DNA of 64,000 nucleotides from Armigeres subalbatus (taxonomy: Eukaryota; Arthropoda; Insecta; Diptera; Culicidae), in assembly GCF_024139115.2 (NCBI RefSeq), contig NC_085139.1:3295470-3359469 (forward strand). Direction: 5' to 3'. The position numbers were made by a program, and so were the translations under genes. Below the pieces are notes generated by a model, which worked only from the letters and a program-made list of their open reading frames with translations, was not told the origin of the DNA and searched no databases. Within the stretch, counting starts at the first letter, position 1; each line of letters begins with the position of its first letter. Shown one piece after another: positions 1 to 10,900 of this stretch.

Positions 1-555
1 CTATTAGGATATCATAAATTTCTCCGGATCACTCATAGGCAAAAGAAGGCACCTCTACAACTAGTATCGCTCTCCAATCTGTTGATATTGGCCATCCATA
101 CAATTGTTATGGATGTGTATGGAGCTAATTTCATCAACGACTGTTACATTAAAGGTTTATCGTTGACGTTTTTCCTTAGTGTATGGTGTCTAGTGGAATG
201 CATGATTTTGACTTACATACACGTTACTTATTTCGGTGAGTATAGAATAATTTTTGCACTTGATTTCAACTCTAACTCCAATCATCACATTATAGTCAAA
301 GTACGAGTATTCAACACGTTGCGAAGCCCGCCGGATGCACTGGCTTGTAGTTCATCATCGGAAGTACGCCGTAATGCTAACCATAGAGTGTCAGCCGAAG
401 AACTGATCAACCAACAGTTTTTGATGATCGTCAAGATGATGGACGATAATCGGCATTTGCAGGACAAAATTCGCGAGGTACGTGCTGCAGCTCATCTCAT
501 AAACAGCGAATCGACGCATCTCTCGCTGGCGGAACAATCTATGATAGGTTTTTGA
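1..555 (+). CDS. TMEM192: TMEM192-like transmembrane protein, last two exons (5' end outside window)
   Basis: Two coding blocks, 1-235 and 296-555, are joined by a 60-nt intron (donor GTGAGT at 236, acceptor TATAG ending at 295). The intron length is a multiple of three and the frame is open across it, so the splice is called from the splice motifs. The frame is open at base 1, so the N-terminus lies outside the window. The visible 164 residues contain two hydrophobic segments (around LLILAIHTIVMDV and LTFFLSVWCLVECMIL), then after splicing a juxtamembrane stretch ending FNTLRSPPDAL, and a polar, probably coiled C-tail. In TMEM192, a late-endosome/lysosome membrane protein, the last membrane helix is followed by a similar valine-lysine-rich segment and a PPD motif. 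The assignment is by motif recognition only. The gene is tail-to-tail with the FAM161 gene, 357 bp away. Confidence 0.6.
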   Translation, partial: LLGYHKFLRITHRQKKAPLQLVSLSNLLILAIHTIVMDVYGANFINDCYIKGLSLTFFLSVWCLVECMILTYIHVTYFGEYRIIFALDFNSNSNHHIIVKVRVFNTLRSPPDALACSSSSEVRRNANHRVSAEELINQQFLMIVKMMDDNRHLQDKIREVRAAAHLINSESTHLSLAEQSMIGF

Positions 556-589
556 AGATTTGTTTGTTAAAGTCTGTTATTTGATTTTG

Positions 590-595
590 AATAAA
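590..595 (+). terminator. Poly(A) signal of the TMEM192-like gene
   Basis: AATAAA lies 35 nt after the stop codon at 553-555, the expected distance for the 3' end of this gene. The rest of 556-912 shows no coding signal; it is the gap between two converging genes. Confidence 0.5.
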
Positions 596-912
596 ATTGT
601 GGGCTTTCTTTTCGTTCAGTGTTGAAAAACATGTCAAGGCCTACTAAATGTTTCTGATGACACCCTTTACGCGTATTTTTACAGTTAAATATTGCACGAC
701 TACTTGGACAGTATAATTCAATGACATCTCTCGTACAGCTTTGTGATAAAACATTCATTTACAATTATCTTGAAGTGCGTTCTATAATTTCTGAGGAGTA
801 TCATGCAAAACCTTAAACTAGCCTACACTTATCCAACAACACAGAGATCTGATTGTTCATACACCGAAAAAGACATCTAACCTTCCTCGAATTGTCTCAC
901 CTCTTTCTTATA

Positions 913-3900
913 TCAGACATCGTCTCCGATACTTTCAAGCACTTCACTTTCGCAAAATTTTGAACTCATTTTCCCAAAAGAATCTACCGAATAGTTGCTT
1001 AGCTTGCTCCCGCTGGAACTGCGATGCTTCTCACTTAAACGATAACTATGGTCATTGTGCTGGTGTCCGCTGCTTACTCTTCCACAGCTGGAAGATTCGC
1101 GCTTCTTCAAACCCTTTTTGGCGCCCTTTCCAACGTTTTTCTCCATTGCTATCTTGCGGAACAGCGGTTCCGAGTCCTTTCCGCTCACCATGCAACGGTG
1201 TGCAACATGGCCTAACCGCGGTCCCCACTGTGGTGGGCCCTCCAGCAGCAATGGTGCTGCTTTCACACGCTGTCTCATCAGTTCCATGTTAATAGCGTGT
1301 TCCTCCTGTCTCAGCTTTTGCTCCGCTCGTCGCGTCGCCAGACGCAGATTCAATTCCTCTTGGTGTGTTTGACTGAAAAAAAGGAGACTCTCAATGAACT
1401 AACTACACAATTTTTATGTTCACTGGCCTTACTCCATGTTCAAATTCTGGAAAGCTTGCGATCGTTTTACACCCCATTGGAAGCGAGGCGCCTTCTTCAC
1501 GTTCACGTTGTCTTCTAGATCCAGCTCTCGCATCTTCTTTCGGCACCACTCTGTACGCAAAGTGGCAGCCAAGTTGGGTCTGTTAACCGGATAGATCGGT
1601 GCGGGAGTGTTGCTAGGCGGATGAACATCAACGGTTGAACTGTAACTCGAGTTACTCGATGGATACAGCGGCTGTAATGAGTTGATTAGCATGTCATCAA
1701 ATAGAATAGGCCATCATATATGGGTATACCCTCCCAAACGGTGCTGGGTTACTAGGCCGTTAGGCCGCATGGTCATTAGGTTTAATAAGAAGTGAGTAGT
1801 GACAAATGAGATGTGGGAAAAAAGTATTGAGAAGTAAGAAGTGAGATGAGAGATGTAGGAGAGGGGAAATAGGAAATGAGAAAGAAGAAAAAAGAAGGCA
1901 AGGAAAGAAACAGGAAGAAAACAGCACGAGGAAGAAATAAGAAAAGGAGTAAAGAAGAAAGAAAAAAATCTTGGTGTTGTATACAAGACACGACGGCTCG
2001 ACGTAAACTACGTGAAACCAAATATAGTACACTGAACCAATCATTCCGCTCTATATAGAAGAGAAAGAACCATCCCACCGATACTATACTACCCAGCTTT
2101 AGCAGTCCCTCCCACTCTGTGAGGGAGTATGGACTCCACTGTCTAGCAACTGGACTACCCCTTTCATACACCCCAGTTCAATAATTGATAAAACCCTAAA
2201 AGTAGGAAATTACAAAGGATTGGAACACGCTGTATTGGGGATGGATGATGCACGAAAGAACTAAAATTTCCAATAGTTTACCGTTAATAATCAAATGTTT
2301 CAATACTACTGGAAAATTGGTGGAGAGTTTGCGAATTTATTGATGTATAAATCTTCAAAATCCATTGAAAGATAAAGGACCTAATAATGTTACAAATCTT
2401 ACATGATTTCGTGATGGTCCCCGATTTTGAAATTTTCATTTTACACCTTGTATTCGAGTCTACCCCTTAGGCGTAGTTTACATCAAACGAAAAGGGCAAA
2501 ACGAAGCAGGAAGAAAGAAACAAGAATTGAGAAGAACCAGAAGGAAAAAGTTAAAGCGAACAAGGAAAAAAAGAACAAGAAGGAATAAAAAGGTAGACAG
2601 AAAGAGAAGAGAAGGAAAAATCACTTCTCATTCGGCCTAATGGTCTGATACCCTCCCAAACATACCTTCGACGAACGCTTCTGGTGGGACGGTGGCGTTG
2701 GTTGTTCGAACACGTTGCCTACACTGGAAAAGTAGTCAGCGCACCTCTCTTCGACGCTCTTCTTTCGCTTCGCACTTCGCTTCGATTTTCGCTGTTTGCG
2801 TTTAATTTTCTTCGGTGTGCCCTGCTCTTCACCACGAAGAAGTGCACAGTTCTTGCGCTGTTGCTTATCCCTGCGGGCCATTGCAGGTGGAAGATGAGAC
2901 TGTTTCATTAGCTCCTCCGCTCGAATCCGTTTTGTCATGTTGCGGAAGTATTCGTCCTCCCACATCTTAAAGTAGAAGTAATTGCTGAACAGGTTCTTCG
3001 GGCATGGCTTCGCTTTGAAAGTAGTTGGTTTGTGATCGGTTTCCAAACCAGTTGTCAGCAGCGCTGGCGATGAAAGACTACGGCTTAGACAACGGTTATT
3101 TGGGCGGTTGAGACGTTCGCTAAAGTGGAATGGTTTTATCTGCGACTGGAGCTCGATCTCCGAGTTGAGTTTGGCCAGCTGGTTCCGGTACTCCTGGTCG
3201 GCCATGATGGTGTCGAACAGAGGAATGCGCGAGGTAATCGGGACAGGATTGGCTTTGATGGTGCTAGGGATGGGTTTGTTGAGAGTCTCTTTGGAAGAAA
3301 ATGCATTCTTGCTGGCGATAAGCAGTTCTTGTAATGTTCGCTCTTCCTCTTCTCTTTGTGTCATTTTGTAAGGCTGTGGAACGGTAATCTTCGAATAGTC
3401 TCGAATAGGAGAAGCTGATTTACAGCGGAGGTTTCGTTTGACGTAACGATCGTAGCGTTCGACAAAGTCTGAATTTATGGGCGTGGTACAAGTTGATGCG
3501 TTCTTGGTACTGTCCTCGTGGTCAGAAACAAAGGGTGTACCAGCTCGAAATTTTCTACGCGATGATCTACCCTCTGATTCGCCGTCTTCTTTGGTGGTTT
3601 CGATACGAACAGATTTGGCGGATCCTTTACGCGTTCCGTTGAGAATTCCAGTTGTCGTAGGAGGGGATTTACTCCACGAGTGGAGTGAATCATTATCTGC
3701 GGTGGGCTCTACTAGTACGACTGGTGGTTTCAACTCTTTCTTGTTACATCTGCTCTCATAGCCATTGGAACACGCGAATCTTAACTCTTGCTGCTTCTTA
3801 CGAAGTGTATTTAGCTTACAGTAAAATTCGTCGTTCGGTAGATGATGCATGTCATCGTAATCCGGAATGCTGTCGTAGAACTTAACCAACGATTGGAAGT

Positions 3901-4159
3901 TATCGGTTTCTTTTCTAAGTTGGTGCGTAATTGAGCAACATTTAGTGCGACGTTGATGGCCTGTCCTGGCCAATGGGCACTTGCTGTTGGCCTTTTTTCG
4001 GGTAATCATGTTCAAATTATCTTGAGCCTGCGGGTCGTCCGGACCTCGGTCCAGACTGCACTGCGGTATCAGATAGGACGGGTTCGGATGCTTACTTCTT
4101 GGGCTTAAAGGCTTCTTAATGCAGGAATTCGCAAACACGGACCGTCCGTGGCCGGACAT
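913..4159 (-). CDS. FAM161: FAM161-family centrosome/cilium protein, complete, three exons
   Basis: The coding sequence is complement(join(913..1372, 1433..1671, 2666..4159)), 730 aa. Exon 1 starts at the ATG at 4159 and ends in AAG before GTATGT at 2665 (phase 0). Exon 2 starts after TTACAG at 1672 and ends before GTAAGG at 1432 (phase 2). Exon 3 starts after TTTTTCAG at 1373. Introns are 994 and 60 nt, and all phases agree. Family hallmarks in exon 1 are VPQPYKMTQREEE, then FKAKPCPKNLFS followed by KMWEDEYFRNM and a RAEEL/LPPAMA helix. These match the conserved FAM161 (UPF0564) region, known in vertebrates as a microtubule-binding protein of the ciliary basal body and photoreceptor connecting cilium. 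Exon 3 begins with a basic, probably coiled segment (EELNLRLATRRAEQKLRQEE). The frame is intact. It is head-to-head with the cathepsin gene. Confidence 0.85.
1740..2661. mobile_element. Insertion in FAM161 intron 1, flanked by a 14-bp direct repeat
   Basis: The 14-mer ATACCCTCCCAAAC occurs at 1726-1739 and again at 2648-2661, flanking about 908 bp. Inside each flank is an inverted motif, TTAGGCCG followed closely by AGAAGTGA, as in imperfect terminal inverted repeats. Removing the insert and one repeat leaves an intron of 72 nt, the normal size here. The ends are strongly purine-rich on the plus strand (about 1793-1985 and 2480-2635), which gives spurious lysine/arginine or serine/phenylalanine reading frames. 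No transposase is seen, and the class is uncertain. Confidence 0.6.
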
Positions 4160-4763
4160 AATAATGGAAATCTCACAATGTGGTGTTCAGTTTTGGCATT
4201 TTTCCGTGTAGATTCCGGAATTTTGTACAAAAAAGAACAAAAGAATTTTCACCACTGCTGCTATTTTGGAAGAAAAAAATGTTTGTGTTTACAGCCGTTT
4301 CCGGGCAACGGAACGGGTATTTTGAAGCAGCAGGAAGTATTCAAGCCCGCCAGCATGCGATTGCGCCTAGAGGTATATTTGGACAGAATCTCTCCCTATC
4401 GGAGCCATCAGCAGGGCGGGCAAGAGAACATACAGAGATACTTTTGTCTCTCCTTTTGTTTTTATCTGCTTGTTTTGGCCGAGATCGCCACCAGTTGAGC
4501 GAAGTCGGTTGTCGCGAACGGACGTGTTTTTCGGTAGCTAGTGATAATTCTGAAATATTTGTAAACAGAGCTATATCATACAGTTGTGCAGTGCTTCTTC
4601 AGGTGTTGTGTATGTATGAGTAGTGCATCTCAACTACCACTTATAGCCTTGGGGGAGGATTAATCGAAAATTTTCACCACTATCCGTTCATTCATAAAAA
4701 CTCTTCTTTGCGCATAGGGACGGATGACGAATCGACAGTGAGTTAATCGGCGAGAACTAGAAT
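4160..4763. promoter_or_regulatory. Shared upstream region of the divergent FAM161 and cathepsin F genes
   Basis: 604 bp separate the start codons of two divergently read genes, so both promoters and 5' UTRs probably lie here. No TATA box in a convincing position was found, and transcription starts cannot be placed. Short open frames here on either strand have no domain content. A TAG at 4758-4760, in frame just before the cathepsin ATG, closes upstream extension of that gene. Confidence 0.5.
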
Positions 4764-4910
4764 ATGAAGTGCTTGCGAAGCAGGCTGGTGGTACATATTT
4801 TGATACTACTGGCGATAACCTTAGCAACGGTAGTGCGTTGTCAGGATGAACAGCAGGCAACGACGGAAGTAACCGATGGAGGTGCAGCAGTAGGCGCTGA
4901 CGATGTAGAG
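4764..4910 (+). CDS. CtsF: Cathepsin F precursor exon 1: signal peptide
   Basis: 49 codons, ending before GTAAGA in phase 0. MKCLRSR is followed by a hydrophobic core ([17 protein letters not shown]) and a polar mature start near RCQDEQQ, a clear secretory signal peptide. The ATG has A at -3 and an in-frame TAG two codons upstream. Its assignment to the exon 17 kb downstream rests on matching phase (0/0), strand, and the lack of an N-terminus at the next exon. Confidence 0.75.
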
Positions 4911-7900
4911 GTAAGAAGAAATGTGTGAAGAAAGAGCACTCTCTAATCTTTGTGTTGATTAATCCTTATATGAATGCTAAAAAACCGCTTTGCTAAACAG
5001 CTGTGGAACGGTGAGAAGTTCAGAATTTGCAAAAGGGGCATTCCTCTAATCAGTGCTACTACTAATAGAAAGTGTAGAACGAGCCTGGATGGAATACGAA
5101 AATTTAACACGACAAGATGTAGGCATTAACATTTAAAATGCCTATGAAACATAAAAACGTATGTTCGCAACAGGCAATACCTTAATATCATTTTTTTTTT
5201 TAAGAAATGTTCAGGGCAAAAATTAACATTCTTCCATACACCTTGTCGTGCTTAATGTATACATATTAAATACAATCTGTGAACATATGTACATTCCTCC
5301 ATAAGACTTCGGATAGTTCTTTGTTTCGAAGGTCATGCGAATGAAGTAAGTACTGTTACTTTTAAAACAAAGAGAAGCAAATGCTTAAAGTTGATATTAC
5401 AGTTAATGGATGCTGACATCATCGGAAAATATTTAGCTACGGCTCATGCATGATCAATAAATCAGTAAATCAAATTTGGATTATTATATTGAGTCATGAA
5501 AGTGCCAACTTCTTAAGCTGCATAATTGACGTAAGTGCTGAAAATATAAATATATATATAGCTCCGAATTTGGTAACCGATATTCTCACCAATTTATATC
5601 CATCGACGCATAGCTCTGAACTCAAGTCTGCTATAGCCCAAACACTTGGATTCAAAAATTAAATATCGCAAGGTCGTTGATCTTGATTACTTTACAATCA
5701 CACACCTATTTCATTTAAATAAATAGTTCATAGGAGATGAAATTTGACTCGCAATTGGCTTGTTACTGCTGTGTAAGAGCCGTTTTTGCCTTATAATTCG
5801 GAGACCAGACACTGTCCATTTTGCGCCATTTAGCACGTTTAAAAGCTACGTGGCGTTCAAATTTTAGTCGGTGTTTTCCATGGCTGGCGACATGTTTATT
5901 GCGATGCAAACAGTTATAAGGCGAGGAGGGTGAAAGCCACTTCTATCTAGCTGATGAAGCGTAAACAGCTTGTAGTTTGTCGATAATGAATTTTTCATTT
6001 GTTGACACCTACAATGTTTGATGCTTCGCTCTACCAACAACGATTGAAAGACACGCCAAGGTAATTGCGATTATAATATGACAATTTATAATGATTTCTA
6101 CGTGGCCTTATCAGTTTTATATTATTACTTAGAACTTGTCTTCATCAGGCACCCGAGATTTCCTATACATAATATGTCTTCCATGATAATTGATAATGTA
6201 TCTCAATCTGTGATATCCAGTGATTGACATTCTATCGAACAATCCCTACTATGAAAATATAATACACCAAGGTTTTTCTCACACGGTTTGGTTTGCAACG
6301 ATTAAGACCTTTAACGTCAGTGAAAAAATGAGTTAACCCCACTAGAAAATTCACAAAAAAAAAATCAAAAAAAAATCAGGTGGTAATTAAATTGATGAAA
6401 ATCAATTAATTCCAATCGCGTAATAAAATCTGGGTGTACGCCAATTCAAGTCGCCTGAAAAAAAACTGGGAAAAAACAAAAAAAAAATCTATTTTGCACG
6501 CTAGAAAGTTCGGAAGCACAACTGAAAACACCCAAATGGCGGTGTTCTGGAATCAATTATGTTTTGGTGGACGGTCGGCATTTCTCAGACGTCACTGATA
6601 AGAGGCTCAAATATCGAATCTGACCATTATCTGATGATATGTGGCTTGATTCTCGAACTATTTCGAGCTACGTTTTTGGAGCCGGCTACGAAGTTTTTCG
6701 CTGTGATCGCAACACGACGAATAGCAGGAAAACTACCGGAGGTGGCGTACTTGTTGCAGTTAACTCCATATTGAAAGCAAAAATGGTTGAGGACGATTCT
6801 TGGAACACCGTTGAGCAAGTATGGGTTGTTATTCAGCTTGGTGAAAGGCAACTATTCCTCTGTGCTGTGTACATCCCTCCGGATCGGACTCGCGACTTGG
6901 ATCTCATTGACACGCACTGCCGATCTGTATCTTGTGCTTCAAAGATGGCCGCGCCTTGTGATGAGGTTGTGATTTTGGGCGACTTCAACCTTACGAGCGG
7001 CTTCTTCCGTCCGGATCTTGAAAGCTCCACGTTCCATGCAGGTGCCGTTAAACTTCTGGATAACTACAGTATCGCAACGCTATTGTGCTTCCAGTTGAAA
7101 ACCGAAGTGAGCTCTCGCGACGATTGAGTTTTTCCTTATTTCCTGATGTCGCAACTGCATCGCGACTAGTGCGCATCTATGCCACCGCCGTGCGCCATGA
7201 TGCGCACTAGTCGCGACGTAGTTGCGACAAAAGGAAACGAGAGAAAACTCGATTGTCGCGAGAGCTCACTTCGGTTTTCAACTGGAAGTACAATATCTCA
7301 AGTCAATGGCGAGGTTAACGAGAATAATCGCTCTCTGGACCTCTGCTTCGTGAGTGGTCGTACCACGGCACCTTCCATCTGTTTGGCTCCTGAACCCTTA
7401 GTTAGATAGTGTTATGCGTGATTTCTTCAACAGCGCAGCCGTGGTGTCGTAGGATTTTCATAAGGCGGGCCATCGCAGTATTACTGAAGTGCTGTCAAAT
7501 ATGGCTTGCGAACACAATCTCGGACATGAATTCTGCTGTAGAAATTTTTTCTCACATCATGGTGTACATCAACGACAGGCATGTCCCAAAAAAGTCCGTC
7601 CGATCTGACTCTCGGTCGTAATCATTTCCATACAGCGACGACTAAGATCTTACCCAAAGTCCTTTTGGAGCTACGTGATCGAACAGCGCAAAGAGATTGG
7701 ATTTCCATCGTCCATGGTATTCAATGAGGCCCTCCTTAGCCGTGCGGTAAGACGCGCGGCTACAAAGCAAGACCATGCTGAGGGTGGCTGGGTTCGATTC
7801 CCGGTGCCGGTGTAGGCAATTTTCGGATTGGAAATTGTCTCGACTTCCCTGGGCATAAAAGTATCATCGTGTTAGCCTCATGATATACGAATGCAAAAAT

Positions 7901-10900
7901 GGTAACTTGGCTTAGAAACCTTGCAGTTAATAACTGTGGAAGTGCTTAATGAACACTAAGCTGCGAGGCGGCTCTGTCCCAGTGTGGGGATGTCATGCCA
8001 ATTAGGAGACGGTATTCAATGGTGAATCTGCAAGCGCCCAACCAGGTGTATGCATCTTGTTCTCAGCTAAATTCGCCGTGTGTTTAAAGACGAACAACTA
8101 CCTGTTGATGTCGTGACCACCGCTGCCAGCAACGTCTCATTAGCGAATCAATCGCTCGGTGATATCGAGGTGAATGTCGAAGCCATCTCAAGAGCGATGT
8201 CTAAGCTTAAGACTTCATCTAAGCCTGGGCCTGACGGTGTTACATCGATGATTATCAAAAAGAATATTACCTGTCTGCTAGAACCCAGCGGCACATTCCC
8301 ATCTTGCTGGAAGACTACAGATATGTTTCCGGTCTACAAAAAGGGGAGCAAGCGTGATGTGAACAACTACTGGGGTATTACATCGCTTAGCGCAATAGCA
8401 AAGCTTTTCGAACTGGTTGTCATGGACACGTTGAATGCCCACTGCAAACAATATCTTTGCGCTAACCAACATGGTTTTACAGCTGGCCGTCCAACTTGTT
8501 GTGCCTAACGTCGTACGTCACGGATAGCCTGATTGCCCGCACTCAAACGAACGTTATTTACACGGATCTTTCTGCAGCATTCGATAAGCTGATCAATGAA
8601 ATTGTAATCACCAAGCTTGACAGACTTGGAGTCGGTGGAAATCTCCTCGATTGGTTTCGATCACATCTGACCGGACGCCAGCTGGTGGTTGCTCTAGCTA
8701 GGCGACTGTTGCTCAGATAGTTTCCGCGCTTCGTCTGGTATACCGCAGGGCAGCCACTTGGGGCCTTTAATTTTCCTGCTTTACTTCAACGATGTTCACC
8801 GTGTAATCGATGAACCACGGCTATCCTTTGCGGACGATCTGAAGATATTTCTTCGCATCTGCTCAATAGCCGATTGCCAATCAGATCACTGTGTTTGCCA
8901 ACTGGTGTACTCTGAACCGACTTGTGGTCAACCCGGCGAAATGTTCGGTAATTACTTTTTCACGAAAGAAGGAGCCGATCCGGTTTAGTTGTTCTTTTCT
9001 CGACACGACCATCAACCGAGTGCACTGCGTGAAAGATTTGGGAGTTCTTCTGGATTCGCAACTTACATTTACCCAGCACATATCCTTTGCCGTCGATAAA
9101 GTGGCCAGAACGCTTATCTTTGTATTGGCGAAGAGTGGCGAAGAATTTCACCGACGTCGCTGATATTATACAAGGAAGGATCGATTGTCCAGACATTCTG
9201 CGACAAATTAACATTAACGTGCAACATCGACCATTGCGGAATAGCATAATGTTGAGACTTCCCCTTCGCCGCACCAACTATGGTTTGAGCAACGCACTGA
9301 ACGGGCTACAGAGAGTTTTTAGTAGGGTGGCATCAGTATTTGACTACCACTTGACAAGAGATGCGCTTCGCTGTAGTTTTGTAAATATTTTTCGTCGTAG
9401 AAGCTCACGCGCATATGCAAGATTTGGTATATTAGTCCCATGACAATTTGATTATTCGTTGTGATTTTACTGTTTTGTTTTTTTTTTTTTTTAACTAATT
9501 TTATTTGCTAATTATCTAATACATGCATTCATCTCTTAGACTGGTGTTCCGTGTTTTCTTAACACTATCATCCTTATTTGCTATGTTACGCTTTTAGTTT
9601 TTTATTAATACATTTCAATTGCCTCTGGCAGTTAGAATTTTTTCCTCTGGTTGAAATGAACCATGTAGGAATTACAATGTTTTCAACTTAAACTAAACTT
9701 AACCTATTTAAAACTAAGGGTACAAGGAGTTAATCGTTGCAATAGAAGATTGCAACGATTTATGTCTAAAATTGGAAATTATTTTGTTGGACATTTGTTG
9801 CAATGTCTCAATATTAGAAATTCTATGGAGTTCATTGGTACTATACCACGGAGGCAACTTCAGAATCATTTTCAAAATTTTATTTTGAATCCTCTGGAGT
9901 GCCTTCTTTCTGGTATTGCAGCAACTAGCCCATATTGGCACAGCATACAACATGGCTGGTCTAAAATTTATTTGTAAATCAGAAGTTTGTTCTTAAGACA
10001 AAGTTTTGATTTTCTGTTTATAAGTGGATATAGGCACTTAATATATTTGTTACATTTGGCTTGAAGGCCTTCAATGTGAGTTTTAAAAGTTAATATTTGA
10101 TCTGGCAGAAATCCTAAATATTTAGCTTTGCTAGACCAACATAGTGTCAATATGCCTGCTAGGAGGTTTCAAATAAGAAGCTCTCGGCTTATGTGGGAGA
10201 ATTATAAGCTGAGTTTTGGAAGCATTCGGGGAAATTTTCCATTTTTGCAAGTAAGTGGAGAAAATATCCAAACTTTTTGCAATCTACTACAAATGACACG
10301 AAGGCTTCGCCCTTTGGCTGAAAGGCCCGTGTCATCTGCAAACAAAGATTTTTGACATCCTGGTGGTAAATCAGGTAAGTCAGAAGTAAAAATGTTATAC
10401 AATATGGGCCCCAGTATGCTGCCTTGGGGACACCTGCTCTTACAGGTATTCTATCAGATTTAGTATTCTGATAGTTTACCTGCAGCGAGCGATCTGATAA
10501 ATAATTTTGGATCAGTATAATGATGTACAGAGGAAAATTAAAATTCATCAATTTTACAATCAAACCTTCATGCCAAACACTGTCAAATGCTTTCTCTATA
10601 TCAAGAAGAGCAACTCCAGTCGAATATCCTTCAGATTTGTTGAGCCGAATTAAGTTCGTAACTCTTAATAACTGATGAGTGGTTGAATGCCCATGGCGAA
10701 AACCAAATTGCTCATCAGCAAAAATAGAATTGTTATTAATATGAACCATCATTCTATTTAAAATAATCTTTTCAAACAGTTTGCTTATTGAAGAGAGCAA
10801 ACTGATTGGAGAAGCCTCAGCTGGATTTTTGTCCGGCTTCAAAATTGGAACAACTTTGACGTTTTTCATTTATCTGGGAAGTATGCCAATTGAAAACACT

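Noticed and set aside
1714..2171. Serine/phenylalanine-rich or lysine-rich frames in FAM161 intron 1
   Set aside because: They follow purine-rich low-complexity DNA of the inserted element and overlap each other in several frames.
4148..4623. Two plus-strand frames of 116 and 147 codons upstream of the cathepsin gene
   Set aside because: No domain, overlap with the promoter/5' UTR region of two genes, and no splice or start signals tying them to a product.
5450..5662. 70-codon frame in intron 1
   Set aside because: AT-rich, no recognisable motif, and inside an intron; consistent with chance.
7735..7810. tRNA gene (A box, GGTTCGATTCC B box)
   Set aside because: It is the tRNA-related head of a Feilai SINE with body, tail and target duplications; no complete cloverleaf is supported.
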